The notes under the pieces: model-generated
The model's input: only the letters and a program-made list of their open reading frames with translations
Told to the model about the DNA's origin: nothing
Databases searched by the model: none
Origin: [Clostridium] aminophilum
Lineage (GTDB): Bacteria > Bacillota > Clostridia > Lachnospirales > Lachnospiraceae
Reading direction: 5' to 3'
DNA length: 64,000 bases
NCBI RefSeq assembly: GCF_900101295.1
Contig: NZ_FOIL01000001.1
Location: 94,728 to 158,727, forward strand
Position numbers and translations under genes: made by a program
In this document: positions 43,962-51,956 of the stretch, in pieces
How positions within the stretch are numbered: the stretch's first letter is position 1
Layout of the letters: each line of letters opens with the position of its first letter

Positions 43962-44536
43962 GAGATCTCCTTTTGGGAAAATGGGTCAGCGGGTTCCGAG
44001 GCGCGATGCATAAGGATAACAGGGCGAAGCTTTTCCGACAGCGTCTGCGCCAGAAGTCCGAATACAGAGCCGCTCGCTGCGGCGACCAGAACATAGACGG
44101 CAAGAACGAGGCCGTGCAGGCGGAATATCAGGAAATTTGCCGCAAGACAGGCGGCAGCCGAAGACAGGATCGAAGCAGTCAGAATGCCGTGGCGCCGTGA
44201 TCCGGTGAATTTTTCGGAGAAGTACATCACGGAATCAATGACGATTCCGGGGATAATGTAGCCGATGGGCGCAAGAATTCCCATGCTTCCGGTCATTCCG
44301 AAGCACAGAGCCAGAATGCTCTGCAGGACGGACATGATGAGGGCGCAGCTCCGGACAGGAACCAGAGATGCCGCGATAACCAGAAACATGAGGGAAAATC
44401 CGGTGGCGATGCCTCCGGGAATGTGAAGAAATTCGGTTATGACATTGGCTGCGGGCGCGATCAGTTTTTTGGCACACAAACCAAGGTCGCAGCACAGCGT
44501 CATAAAAATGAGCGTTCTGAGATCAATTTTTTTCAT
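43958..44536 (-). CDS. ECF-type transporter S component-like membrane protein
   Basis: A 192-aa hydrophobic protein with five or six helices and the short N-terminal MKKIDLRTLIFMTL start common in ECF S components (substrate-capture subunits). FLHIPGGIATGF, MTGSMGILAPIGYIIPGIVIDSVMY and the final helix fit that fold. No energising A or T components are nearby; group-II S components share a general module encoded elsewhere. The substrate is unknown; the molybdenum-enzyme setting suggests a cofactor-related or vitamin substrate. TCCTTATTG-side sequence carries GGAGTCACA before the ATG. It is first in a minus-strand group with the 155-aa protein and mobA. Confidence 0.65.
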   Translation of the reverse strand: MKKIDLRTLIFMTLCCDLGLCAKKLIAPAANVITEFLHIPGGIATGFSLMFLVIAASLVPVRSCALIMSVLQSILALCFGMTGSMGILAPIGYIIPGIVIDSVMYFSEKFTGSRRHGILTASILSSAAACLAANFLIFRLHGLVLAVYVLVAAASGSVFGLLAQTLSEKLRPVILMHRASEPADPFSQKEIS

Positions 44537-44668
44537 TGTGACTCCTTTTCAATAAGGAAGGCATGTCTGTTTCCATCCATACCCCGGCGGATCGAAATTC
44601 GCGTCTTAAAAACCATGAAGAAAGGACTCTTTTTAGGCTTAAAAGCTCGGAGTTTTTTATATAGTGAC

Positions 44669-44674
44669 ATTATA
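44669..44674 (-). promoter_or_regulatory. Extended -10 promoter for the ECF S component/mobA group
   Basis: On the minus strand TGCTATAAT is a consensus extended -10. The -35 region is weak. The 363-nt gap 44537-44899 also holds a TTGACTT-like -35 for the plus-strand symporter gene near 44733 and nothing else that I can name. Confidence 0.5.
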
Positions 44675-44899
44675 GCACACGGTTTTCGAGGGAGACAGCT
44701 TCGAAGAGGATTTTTGAAAAAATATAACAGGACTTGACTTAATGTTGTACGATGAAAATGTCGGCAGAATAATCGCCGGACATTTCACGGCGGATTTCGC
44801 ACATTGTTTGTTCCGTGATGCGGCCGAACACCGGTGCGGTCCGACGTGCATTAGCCCGGACATCTCACGAATGATGGATTTATTATAGGGGGACAGAGT

Positions 44900-46483
44900 A
44901 TGGAAACTTTGCTAAATGTGATCTCCGCCGTCTGCGGAAGAATTCAGATCGTATCCGATCTGTTCTGGGATTTTCCCACCAATTTTTCCTGGTATGCGGG
45001 GATTCCGGTACTGGGGAATTTTTCTCTGGCGATCATCCTTTTGATCGGCTCGGGAATATACTTTTCGTTCCGGCTTCGGTTTATTCAGATCCGGAAATTT
45101 CGCAGAGGGCTGCAGGTATTAAAGAACAGCAAGGCAAAAACGGGAATCTCGCCTCTTGCCGCCTTTTTCCTGTCGACGGCGATGCGTGTCGGCCCGGGCA
45201 ATATTCTTGGTGTCACGGGAGCGGTGTCGGTCGGCGGTCCGGGCGCGCTTCTTTGGATGTGGATTTCCGCTTTTTTCGGAATGGCTACCGCATTTGTCGA
45301 GTCGACGCTGTCACAGATCTTCAAAGAGAGAAAAGATGACGAATACATCGGAGGAATGGCCTTTTACGGCCGGCGTCTTCTGAAGAATTCCGCTCCGGTC
45401 GGCGTCGTTTTATCGCTGATGTATATCGTCTATGCACTGTTATGCCTTCCGGCGCAGGGATTCAACTCCGTGTCCGCGATGGGTCAGATCGCTTCCATCT
45501 TTGTCGGGACAGAGCTTCCGACCACACACGCCGTATACTGGATCGGTTTTGCAGTCACCGTGATTGCGGCGATTGCCATCTCCTTCGGCGGTACAAAGAA
45601 AATCTCCAGAGTGACGGATGTGCTGGTTCCGATCATGGCGATCGTGTATGTCCTGACGGTTCTGATCCTGATTCTGCTGAATGTTACAAGAATTCCGTGG
45701 TTTTTTTTCGCGGTATTCACCGAGGCGTTCCGGCCGGAGGCAGTATTCGGCGGAGCTTTCGGAATTGCCCTGATGCAGGGCGTAAAGCGCGGACTGATGT
45801 CCAATGAAGCCGGTCAGGGAACCATCACCATGCCGGCGGCGGCCTCCGACGCGGCGCATCCGTGCGATCAGGGCTGCGTTCAGGCCGTCGGTGTATTTCT
45901 GGATACCATTGTGATCTGCACGCTGACCGGCTTTGTGGTCATCATGGGCCGGGTATGGCTGACGGATGCCGGCGCGGCATGGTTTGAGATGGGAAAACTT
46001 CCGAAATATCTCGCATCCGCGGCAGAGCTTACGCCGGGAACAGGGCTGAATACGGCAGTGACGCTTCTGATCTCTCTCTGCTTTGGTCTGTTTGCGTTTA
46101 CGTGTCTTCTTGGATTTATCTCCTTTTCCGAGATCTGCGCAAACCGGATCAGCCGTAAGGCGGCATTTATCAATGTGATCCGCGGTCTGGATCTCGTTGT
46201 GGTATGTTTCGGAATGCTCACGTCGATTGTGGGAATGGATCTGGGAGCACTGTGGGATCTGTCGGATTTTGCCAACATTCTCATTGCGTACTGTAATATT
46301 CCGCTGCTTTATCTCGGTTTCCGGTATGTGAAAAAGGCGCAGGAACACTACGAAAGCGGGCTTGAGACTCCGTTTACTTCGGAAGTGGTCGGCATTCCGG
46401 TGACCGTCTGGGATGAGAAGGCGGAGATACGCGGAGACGGTATGAAGGATGCAGAGGACAATCCGAAAGAGATTCAGGACTGA
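44900..46483 (+). CDS. Alanine/glycine:cation symporter
   Basis: A 527-aa AGCS-family transporter for Na+ (or H+)-coupled uptake of alanine or glycine. Family motifs: LRFIQIRKFRRGLQVL, SPLAAFFLSTAMRVGPGNILGVTGAVSVGGPGALLWMW (family signature, in pieces), GVKRGLMSNEAGQGTITMPAAAS and AVGVFLDTIVICTLTGFVV. About 11 helices are predicted; the last 40 residues form a charged cytoplasmic tail. GGGGGACAGAGT precedes the ATG. It is a single gene. Confidence 0.93.
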   Translation: METLLNVISAVCGRIQIVSDLFWDFPTNFSWYAGIPVLGNFSLAIILLIGSGIYFSFRLRFIQIRKFRRGLQVLKNSKAKTGISPLAAFFLSTAMRVGPGNILGVTGAVSVGGPGALLWMWISAFFGMATAFVESTLSQIFKERKDDEYIGGMAFYGRRLLKNSAPVGVVLSLMYIVYALLCLPAQGFNSVSAMGQIASIFVGTELPTTHAVYWIGFAVTVIAAIAISFGGTKKISRVTDVLVPIMAIVYVLTVLILILLNVTRIPWFFFAVFTEAFRPEAVFGGAFGIALMQGVKRGLMSNEAGQGTITMPAAASDAAHPCDQGCVQAVGVFLDTIVICTLTGFVVIMGRVWLTDAGAAWFEMGKLPKYLASAAELTPGTGLNTAVTLLISLCFGLFAFTCLLGFISFSEICANRISRKAAFINVIRGLDLVVVCFGMLTSIVGMDLGALWDLSDFANILIAYCNIPLLYLGFRYVKKAQEHYESGLETPFTSEVVGIPVTVWDEKAEIRGDGMKDAEDNPKEIQD

Positions 46484-46569
46484 AGGGCGGAAAAGATTCA
46501 GAGCTGAGATGCAGAAAAAAATCTGAAAAAGAAATGTCGGGAATGCTGTGTACAAAAATAAAAACAGTA

Positions 46570-46598
46570 TTACACGATTCGTGAAAAACTGTTATAAT
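46570..46598 (+). promoter_or_regulatory. Promoter of DUF2798 gene
   Basis: TTACAC (46570-46575), exactly 17 nt, then TATAAT (46593-46598). Confidence 0.65.
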
Positions 46599-46724
46599 CT
46601 CCTGCATTGCTGTAAATTTGAAATCAGAAGATGAAGGACCGGTATTATTGGAAACGCACATCCATTCGGGTGATAACGAACAACACGCTGAAATCTTCCC
46701 GTTTTTTGAAAGGAGAATTTTAAC

Positions 46725-47225
46725 GTGTTACCGCAGAATAAGTTTCAGGATGTTGTCTTTACCCTCTTCATGGCGTTTGTCATGGTATATGCCATGATTC
46801 TTTACAATATCGCCCTTAATGTCGGCGGAATGCAGAATTTCGTATTCCTCGCCGCTTTTCATGAGATGCTGATCATGTGGCCGGTTGCCGTTGTGCTGGA
46901 ACTGCTTTTCGTCGGAAAACTGGCGCAGATCCTGGCATTCCGCTTTGTCACGCCGGGAAAGGATCCGATGATCCTGATCATTCTGGCCATCTCCGCGATG
47001 TCCGTATGCCTGATGTGTCCGCTCATGAGTTTGGCTGCGACCATTCTGTTTAAGAATGCGGGCAGCCAGCTTGTCTCAGTCTGGCTCCAGACCACCGCGA
47101 TGAATTTCCCAGTGGCGCTCTGCTGGCAGATCTTTTTTGCCGGTCCGCTGGTGAGAAATGTGTTCGGATTTTTTGTGCGCGCATTTTCCGGAAAGCGTGC
47201 GCAGGGTGCCGGTGAGTCGGTTTAA
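46725..47225 (+). CDS. DUF2798 membrane protein
   Basis: A 166-aa protein with four membrane helices arranged as two DUF2798-type pairs. It shows VVFTLFMAFVMVYAMILYNIALN, the WPVAVVLELLFVGKLAQ helix, CLMCPLMSLAATILF and FPVALCWQIFFAGPLVRNVF. Members are widespread and uncharacterised. The start is GTG with AGGAG about 10 nt upstream. A good promoter lies 127 nt upstream and a terminator follows. Confidence 0.85.
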   Translation: MLPQNKFQDVVFTLFMAFVMVYAMILYNIALNVGGMQNFVFLAAFHEMLIMWPVAVVLELLFVGKLAQILAFRFVTPGKDPMILIILAISAMSVCLMCPLMSLAATILFKNAGSQLVSVWLQTTAMNFPVALCWQIFFAGPLVRNVFGFFVRAFSGKRAQGAGESV

Positions 47226-47280
47226 TTTTGGAAAATGCTGATCAGGGAGTTTCTCCTTAGACATCATAAAAAATAAATAA

Positions 47281-47318
47281 AAATGCTGCTGTGCCGTGCC
47301 GGTATGGCGGCATTTTTT
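47281..47318 (+). terminator. Rho-independent terminator
   Basis: A 10-bp stem with two G-U pairs (47281-47290 with 47306-47315) is followed by a T run (TTTTTT overlapping the arm). Confidence 0.65.
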
Positions 47319-47436
47319 GTGGGAAAAATTTGTTCCGCGGCGCGGCCGGAGATCGGGGATATGTTTTGTGGAGGATTCTGTGCTATAGTTTAAAAGGAAA
47401 ACGGCAAATTCAGGTGTTTGACAGAGAGGTAATGGT

Positions 47437-47961
47437 ATGAACGAAACGCTGAAAGTACTTGAAACCAGAAGAAGCTGCAGAGATTTTAAACCGGATATGA
47501 TCAGGGACGATGAGCTGAAGGCAATCATCAAGGCAGGTACCTATGCGCCGTCAGGGAAAAACATGCAGAGCGCAGTCATTATCGCTGTTACCGATAAAAA
47601 ACTCCGCGATGAGATTGCGGAAGAAAACCGGAAGATCGGCGGATGGAAGGAAGGTTTTGACCCGTTCTACGGTGCGCCGGTCATCCTGATCGTTGTCGCG
47701 GACAAGTCGTCGCCGAACCACGTTTATGACGGAACACTCGTCATGGGCAATCTCATGAACGCCGCGGAGAGTCTTGGCGTGGCAAGCATCTGGATCAACC
47801 GTGCAAAAGAGGAGTTTGAGTCGGATTTCGGAAAGAACATTCTGAAGAGACTCGGCATCGAGGGCGAGTATGAGGGAATCGGCCACTGCGCACTCGGCTA
47901 TGCGGCAAGCCCGGCAAAAGAGGCATCATCGAGAAAAGAGAATTACGTTTACTATATCTGA
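47437..47961 (+). CDS. Nitroreductase family protein
   Basis: A 174-aa FMN-dependent nitroreductase-fold enzyme. ETRRSCRDFKPDMI is the family start (RRSxRxF-like), with IIKAGTYAPSGKNMQSAVIIAV, NLMNAAESLGVASIWINRAKEEF and GHCALGYAA giving the flavin-binding frame. AGAGAGGTAATGGT precedes the ATG. It is longer in the middle loop than the protein at 4237. Substrate unknown. Confidence 0.87.
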   Translation: MNETLKVLETRRSCRDFKPDMIRDDELKAIIKAGTYAPSGKNMQSAVIIAVTDKKLRDEIAEENRKIGGWKEGFDPFYGAPVILIVVADKSSPNHVYDGTLVMGNLMNAAESLGVASIWINRAKEEFESDFGKNILKRLGIEGEYEGIGHCALGYAASPAKEASSRKENYVYYI

Positions 47962-48027
47962 GATCATATCGGAAAGGAAGACAGTCAGATCCGGCTGTAA
48001 GAGATGAGAAACAGAGCATAGTCTGAG

Positions 48028-48058
48028 CACCGGGGATCTGCGTACGCCCCGGTGTTTT
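48028..48058 (+). terminator. Rho-independent terminator
   Basis: A perfect 8-bp GC stem (CACCGGGG with CCCCGGTG) is followed by TTTTG. Confidence 0.75.
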
Positions 48059-48089
48059 GTATATTTCTTTGACAACATAGAGAGAAGAC

Positions 48090-50810
48090 ATGGATAATCG
48101 AAAATACATGATCGTCATTAAAGGCGAGATCGTTACAAATTCTGTGGAGAAATGTTTTTTTCATCGTGAAAACCGAAAGTGTGACATCACGTATACCAAT
48201 GGCCGGACTTATACATATGGGGCAGGAAATGTCATATTTATGACGGAGCCGACGCTGCTTGATCCGAAGAATTATATTGTGAAAACCGCGAATGGAAAAA
48301 CACTGAACAGAATGGAGTTTATCTATGAATTTCAGTCAGAGAACGAGGTGTTTTGGCATATTGTCTTCGAATCCTGTGAGCTGGATTTTCGAAAAACGGA
48401 TCTGTTCGTTGAAGAAAACTGTCTGACGAATCCGGTTTCCCATGACACATTTGAATATATACGGGAAGTATCTGCATTAAGTGATCTGAGAAATGATAAA
48501 AATGAGAAGATACTGAAAAAACACATGGACTCCATTCAGTTCGTGGATGAATCCACTGCATTGAGCAGATTTCTGAATCCGAAAAGCGGGTTGAGAAAAC
48601 AGAAAAATGAGAGTGTAATCTTTCCGTTTGGCTGCAATCAAAGCCAGTATCAGGCGGTGAAAAATGCGCTGGAGAACCAGATCAGTGTGATACAGGGACC
48701 GCCGGGAACCGGGAAGACGCAGACGATACTGAACATCATTGCCAACTTACTTCTTGAAAAAAAGACCGTGCTGGTCGTGTCAAACAACAATTCTGCGACA
48801 TCAAACATTTTGGAAAAACTTGCAGATGAAAAATATGGCATGGATTTTCTGGCCGCATCACTTGGAAGCTTTGAGAACAAGAGAAAATTTATTCAAAATC
48901 AAACGGGGAAATATCCTGATCTGACAGAATGGGAGAAAAATCAGGAAGATGCGATCGATATTGCTGAGATTGGTGCGATCGAAGAAAAGATTCAGAACGT
49001 TTATCGGCTTCAGGAGGAGATTGCCCGTTTAAAAGAACGCAAATATGAAATTGAGATTGAGTATAGACATTTTGCGGAGTACGCGAAAGCTTCCGATCGA
49101 AAATACGAATTAAAACATTTTCGAAAAGATGAGTCAGCGGACAGAATCATGCGCTTGTGGCAGCTGCTTCAGATGAGAGCGGATCAGAATAAATCTTTGT
49201 CCGTATGGCTCATAATACGATGTGTTGTTGGGGCTGGAATATATGACTGGGAATTTTACCGGCGCGGTTTGACTTTTATGATCTCGGTTCTGCAGGATAA
49301 ATACTACCGGCAGAGTTTGAGGGAACTTGACGAGGAGTTATCTTCGAAAGAGAAACAGCTGAGGGAAGAGAAAAAAGACTACAGTGAACAGTTGGAAAGA
49401 AAATCGCTGATGTTTATCAGACAGATTCTGGCTTCGCGAATCAACTGGAGAGTAGACCGCAGAGTTTTTACGGAAGAAGATCTGTATTATAATGCGGAGG
49501 AAGTTCTGAGGGCTTATCCGATTGTGCTGAGTACGACATTTTCGGCGAGAACAAGCCTGAATGCCGATAAGGTAATGTATGATTATCTCATTATGGACGA
49601 GGCATCGCAGGTAGATATTGCTACCGGTGTGCTGGCACTTTCCTGCGCAAAAAATGCGGTGATTGTCGGGGATCTAAAACAATTGCCGAATGTTGTGGAT
49701 GAGGATACCAAGAGGAGAGCAGAACTGATTCGGGAGAAATATGCGATTCACAAGGCATATGATTTTGCCGAAAAGAGTTTTCTCCAATCTGTGATCGAAG
49801 CGATTCCGAAGGCACCGCAGGTTCTTTTGAAAGAGCATTATCGGTGCCATCCACGAATCATTTCCTTTTGTAATCAGAAGTTTTACAACAATGAACTTGT
49901 TGTAATGACCGAAGACGATAACCTGAATCGCTCCATCAAAGTCATCAAGACGCCGGAAGGAAATCATCGCCGCGGGAATTACAGTCAGTGTCAGATTGAT
50001 ATTATCAAAAAAGAAATCCTTCCCGAGATCGATGTCCCGATGGATAAGATCGGCATTATCGCTCCGTATAATGAACAGGTCAATGAGATCAGAAAGCAGA
50101 TTCCGGGAATTGATGCGGCGACGGTTCATCAGTTTCAGGGACGTGAGAAAGACGTTATCATTCTTTCTACGGTAGATGATCAGATCAAAGACTTTACGGA
50201 TGATCCGTTTCTTCTCAATGTTGCAGTTTCAAGAGCAAAGAAGCGGCTGATCGTTATTGTCTCGGGAAATGAGCAGGAGAGGCAGGGAAATATTTCGGAT
50301 TTGGTTTCCTACATTCAGTATAATAGAATGGAGGTCGTAAACAGCCGGCTCTTTTCGATTTTTTACTATCTGTATTCTCAGTACACACGAAAAAGGTTTG
50401 AGTTTCTGAAAGGTCATTCCAAAGTGTCAGGGTATGAATCGGAAAATCTGACATATGCACTGATCGACAAAATACTGAAGGAGTATCCAATGTATGCGGT
50501 GACCTGCTTTATTCCTCTGTCCATGATACTGAAAGATCAGAGCAGGTTAAGTGATGAGGAAAAGCGATATGTGATGAATCCAGGGACACATCTCGATTTT
50601 GTGATTTTTCATAAAATGAGCAGACAGCCGGTTCTCGCGATTGAAACGGATGGATATGGCTATCACAAGGAGGGGACGGCGCAGTCTGAGAGGGATTTAA
50701 AGAAGAACCACATTTTGGAAATGTACGGGCTGAAGCTTCTTCGGCTCAGTACGAATGGAAGCCAGGAAAAAGAACGAATTATATCGGAACTGGATAAAAC
50801 AAAGCAATAA
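48090..50810 (+). CDS. Superfamily 1 helicase with C-terminal nuclease-like domain
   Basis: A 906-aa protein of the DNA2/NAM7 (COG1112-like) helicase group. Helicase motifs: Walker A GPPGTGKTQT (about residue 203), motif Ia VVSNNNSATSNILEKL, a ~250-residue helical insertion, TTFSARTS, Walker B LIMDEASQVD (about 501), motif III VGDLKQLP, LKEHYRCHP, GIIAPYNEQV, VHQFQGREKDVII and NVAVSRAKKRL. The last ~75 residues (HLDFVIF, AIETDGYGYH, RDLKKNHILEMYGLKLLRLST) fit a PD-(D/E)xK, Vsr/MTES_1575-like nuclease. N-terminal ~150 residues are unrecognised. Base composition is more AT-rich than the neighbours. A helicase-nuclease in a single gene within an accessory stretch suggests anti-phage defence or repair; this is inference. 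A deformylase-like gene follows. Confidence 0.85.
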   Translation: MDNRKYMIVIKGEIVTNSVEKCFFHRENRKCDITYTNGRTYTYGAGNVIFMTEPTLLDPKNYIVKTANGKTLNRMEFIYEFQSENEVFWHIVFESCELDFRKTDLFVEENCLTNPVSHDTFEYIREVSALSDLRNDKNEKILKKHMDSIQFVDESTALSRFLNPKSGLRKQKNESVIFPFGCNQSQYQAVKNALENQISVIQGPPGTGKTQTILNIIANLLLEKKTVLVVSNNNSATSNILEKLADEKYGMDFLAASLGSFENKRKFIQNQTGKYPDLTEWEKNQEDAIDIAEIGAIEEKIQNVYRLQEEIARLKERKYEIEIEYRHFAEYAKASDRKYELKHFRKDESADRIMRLWQLLQMRADQNKSLSVWLIIRCVVGAGIYDWEFYRRGLTFMISVLQDKYYRQSLRELDEELSSKEKQLREEKKDYSEQLERKSLMFIRQILASRINWRVDRRVFTEEDLYYNAEEVLRAYPIVLSTTFSARTSLNADKVMYDYLIMDEASQVDIATGVLALSCAKNAVIVGDLKQLPNVVDEDTKRRAELIREKYAIHKAYDFAEKSFLQSVIEAIPKAPQVLLKEHYRCHPRIISFCNQKFYNNELVVMTEDDNLNRSIKVIKTPEGNHRRGNYSQCQIDIIKKEILPEIDVPMDKIGIIAPYNEQVNEIRKQIPGIDAATVHQFQGREKDVIILSTVDDQIKDFTDDPFLLNVAVSRAKKRLIVIVSGNEQERQGNISDLVSYIQYNRMEVVNSRLFSIFYYLYSQYTRKRFEFLKGHSKVSGYESENLTYALIDKILKEYPMYAVTCFIPLSMILKDQSRLSDEEKRYVMNPGTHLDFVIFHKMSRQPVLAIETDGYGYHKEGTAQSERDLKKNHILEMYGLKLLRLSTNGSQEKERIISELDKTKQ

Positions 50811-50859
50811 TTACGAAAATTGCTTTTTATTGAGAGAGCATCTCAAGGAAAGGAGAATC

Positions 50860-51270
50860 ATGGTAAGACCAATTGTGAGAGATCCGATTTTTCTGCAGCA
50901 GAAATCGGAGCCGGCGACGAAGTCGGATCAGCAGATTATCGTTGATCTGCTGGACACCTTGAAAGCACATCTGGATCGCTGTGTGGGTATGGCGGCCAAT
51001 ATGATCGGGGAAAAGAAAAGGATCATTGCCTTTGAGAACGGCCCATTCCTGATGGTGATGGTCAATCCGGTCATTACAAGCAGGACCGGAGAGTATCAGG
51101 CGGAAGAAGGGTGCCTTTCTCTGGATGGGGTTCGATCATGCACGAGGTATCAGGAAATCGAAGTGGATTTTCTGGATCAGAATTTCCAGAAGAAGCATGG
51201 GAAATTCAGCGGATACACGGCGCAGATCATTCAGCATGAGATCCAGCATTTCAGCGGAGAGCTGATCTGA
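50860..51270 (+). CDS. Short peptide-deformylase-like protein
   Basis: A 136-aa protein of the compact clostridial deformylase group. Motif 2 (EEGCLSL, metal-ligand Cys85) and motif 3 (HEIQH at residues 126-130, zinc-binding histidines) are kept. Motif 1 reads CVGMAANMIG where active deformylases usually have GxGLAAxQIG, so the active-site glutamine is Met48, and the aspartate of HEIDH is glutamine. It may be a specialised or weak enzyme and a second copy beside a housekeeping def gene elsewhere. ATG 50860 was chosen because AAGGAAAGGAG lies just upstream, 50 nt after the helicase stop. A two-way terminator follows. Confidence 0.8.
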   Translation: MVRPIVRDPIFLQQKSEPATKSDQQIIVDLLDTLKAHLDRCVGMAANMIGEKKRIIAFENGPFLMVMVNPVITSRTGEYQAEEGCLSLDGVRSCTRYQEIEVDFLDQNFQKKHGKFSGYTAQIIQHEIQHFSGELI

Positions 51271-51278
51271 GGCAACAC

Positions 51279-51312
51279 AAAGCACCGGAGGCCTCATCGG
51301 CCCCGGTGCTTT
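51279..51312. terminator. Bidirectional terminator between deformylase-like gene and yjdF
   Basis: A long stem (AAAGCACCGG side with CCGGTGCTTT side, plus an inner GGCC pair) sits at the convergent gene ends and overlaps the last codons of yjdF. Confidence 0.75.
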
Positions 51313-51710
51313 GCCCGTTTCTTTTGCTGTTTCAGATCAAACAACCGCTCTTGTTCTGCGAGCTTCTGCGTTTTGCATTTTGCTCTGCGGTCCAGTTTAT
51401 TCTGCTCCTGCTGCATTTTCAAAGCCTGCTGGGCTTTGGTTCCGATTCCGTAGGTTTCGAGATGGCGATGTGCTTCGCGCTGTCGGCGTTTCGGATTTAC
51501 GGTCTTTTCTTTTGCGGCAGCTGCCACAGCGGGACTGAAGCTCAGATGATCGTATTCCCGGAGAATAAAATCGCGGATTTCCCAGTCCTTGGGTTCTGCT
51601 CCGAAAGTGACTTTGCAGGCAGACAGATGTCCCTCCTGCTCAAGTTCAAAGATTCCAACCCAAAAAGGTTCCTCAAAGAATACGGTCAGCCGTTCGCTGC
51701 ATTTGTCCAT
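51294..51710 (-). CDS. yjdF: YjdF-family protein (DUF2992)
   Basis: A 138-aa protein of the YjdF family. It has the conserved N-terminal half (RLTVFFEEPFWVGIFELEQEG, CKVTFGAEPKDWEIRDFILREY in pieces) and the lysine/arginine/glutamine-rich helical tail (EAHRHLETYGIGTKAQQALKMQ) that typifies it. Function is not established; in Bacillus subtilis the gene is controlled by a riboswitch that responds to a broad range of azaaromatic compounds, suggesting a role in dealing with such toxic molecules. Here the same RNA element is recognisable just upstream. AAAGGAGGGATTGTC precedes the ATG on the minus strand. Confidence 0.88.
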   Translation of the reverse strand: MDKCSERLTVFFEEPFWVGIFELEQEGHLSACKVTFGAEPKDWEIRDFILREYDHLSFSPAVAAAAKEKTVNPKRRQREAHRHLETYGIGTKAQQALKMQQEQNKLDRRAKCKTQKLAEQERLFDLKQQKKRAKHRGR

Positions 51711-51742
51711 GACAATCCCTCCTTTGGATAGTGCATGAACAA

Positions 51743-51848
51743 AGAACGGACAACCCGGAGGGGCAGGTTACTTACCACAGAGAATTCTGTGACGGCCGGG
51801 CTACCTACCGGCTCTGGCATGACAGTCGCATGCGTTGCGTTTTTATCT
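51743..51848 (-). ncRNA. yjdF riboswitch (azaaromatic-sensing RNA motif)
   Basis: The 5' leader of yjdF (minus strand) contains the conserved pieces of the yjdF motif in order: an ACGCA...TGCGAC stem start, GGTAGCCCGGCC, a hairpin CACAGAATTCTCTGTG, then GGTAAGTAACCTGCCC with a final CCCCTCCGGG hairpin. It ends about 33 nt before the yjdF start codon. No T-run terminator lies between it and the gene, so control of translation initiation is more likely than transcription termination. Identification rests on resemblance recalled from the described motif plus the matching downstream gene. Confidence 0.8.
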
Positions 51849-51956
51849 TTGTTTTGTTGATGACTGATTCGGCAATAGCGTCCAATCAGCCGATGACAAT
51901 ATTACTATAGGCGAAATCGGCCCGTAGATGCAAGAACAATTTGACGGGAGAAGAAT

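Noticed and set aside
44700..44899. Possible glycine riboswitch before the alanine/glycine symporter
   Set aside because: Such symporters often have one, but I could not find the conserved core or paired aptamer layout in this leader.
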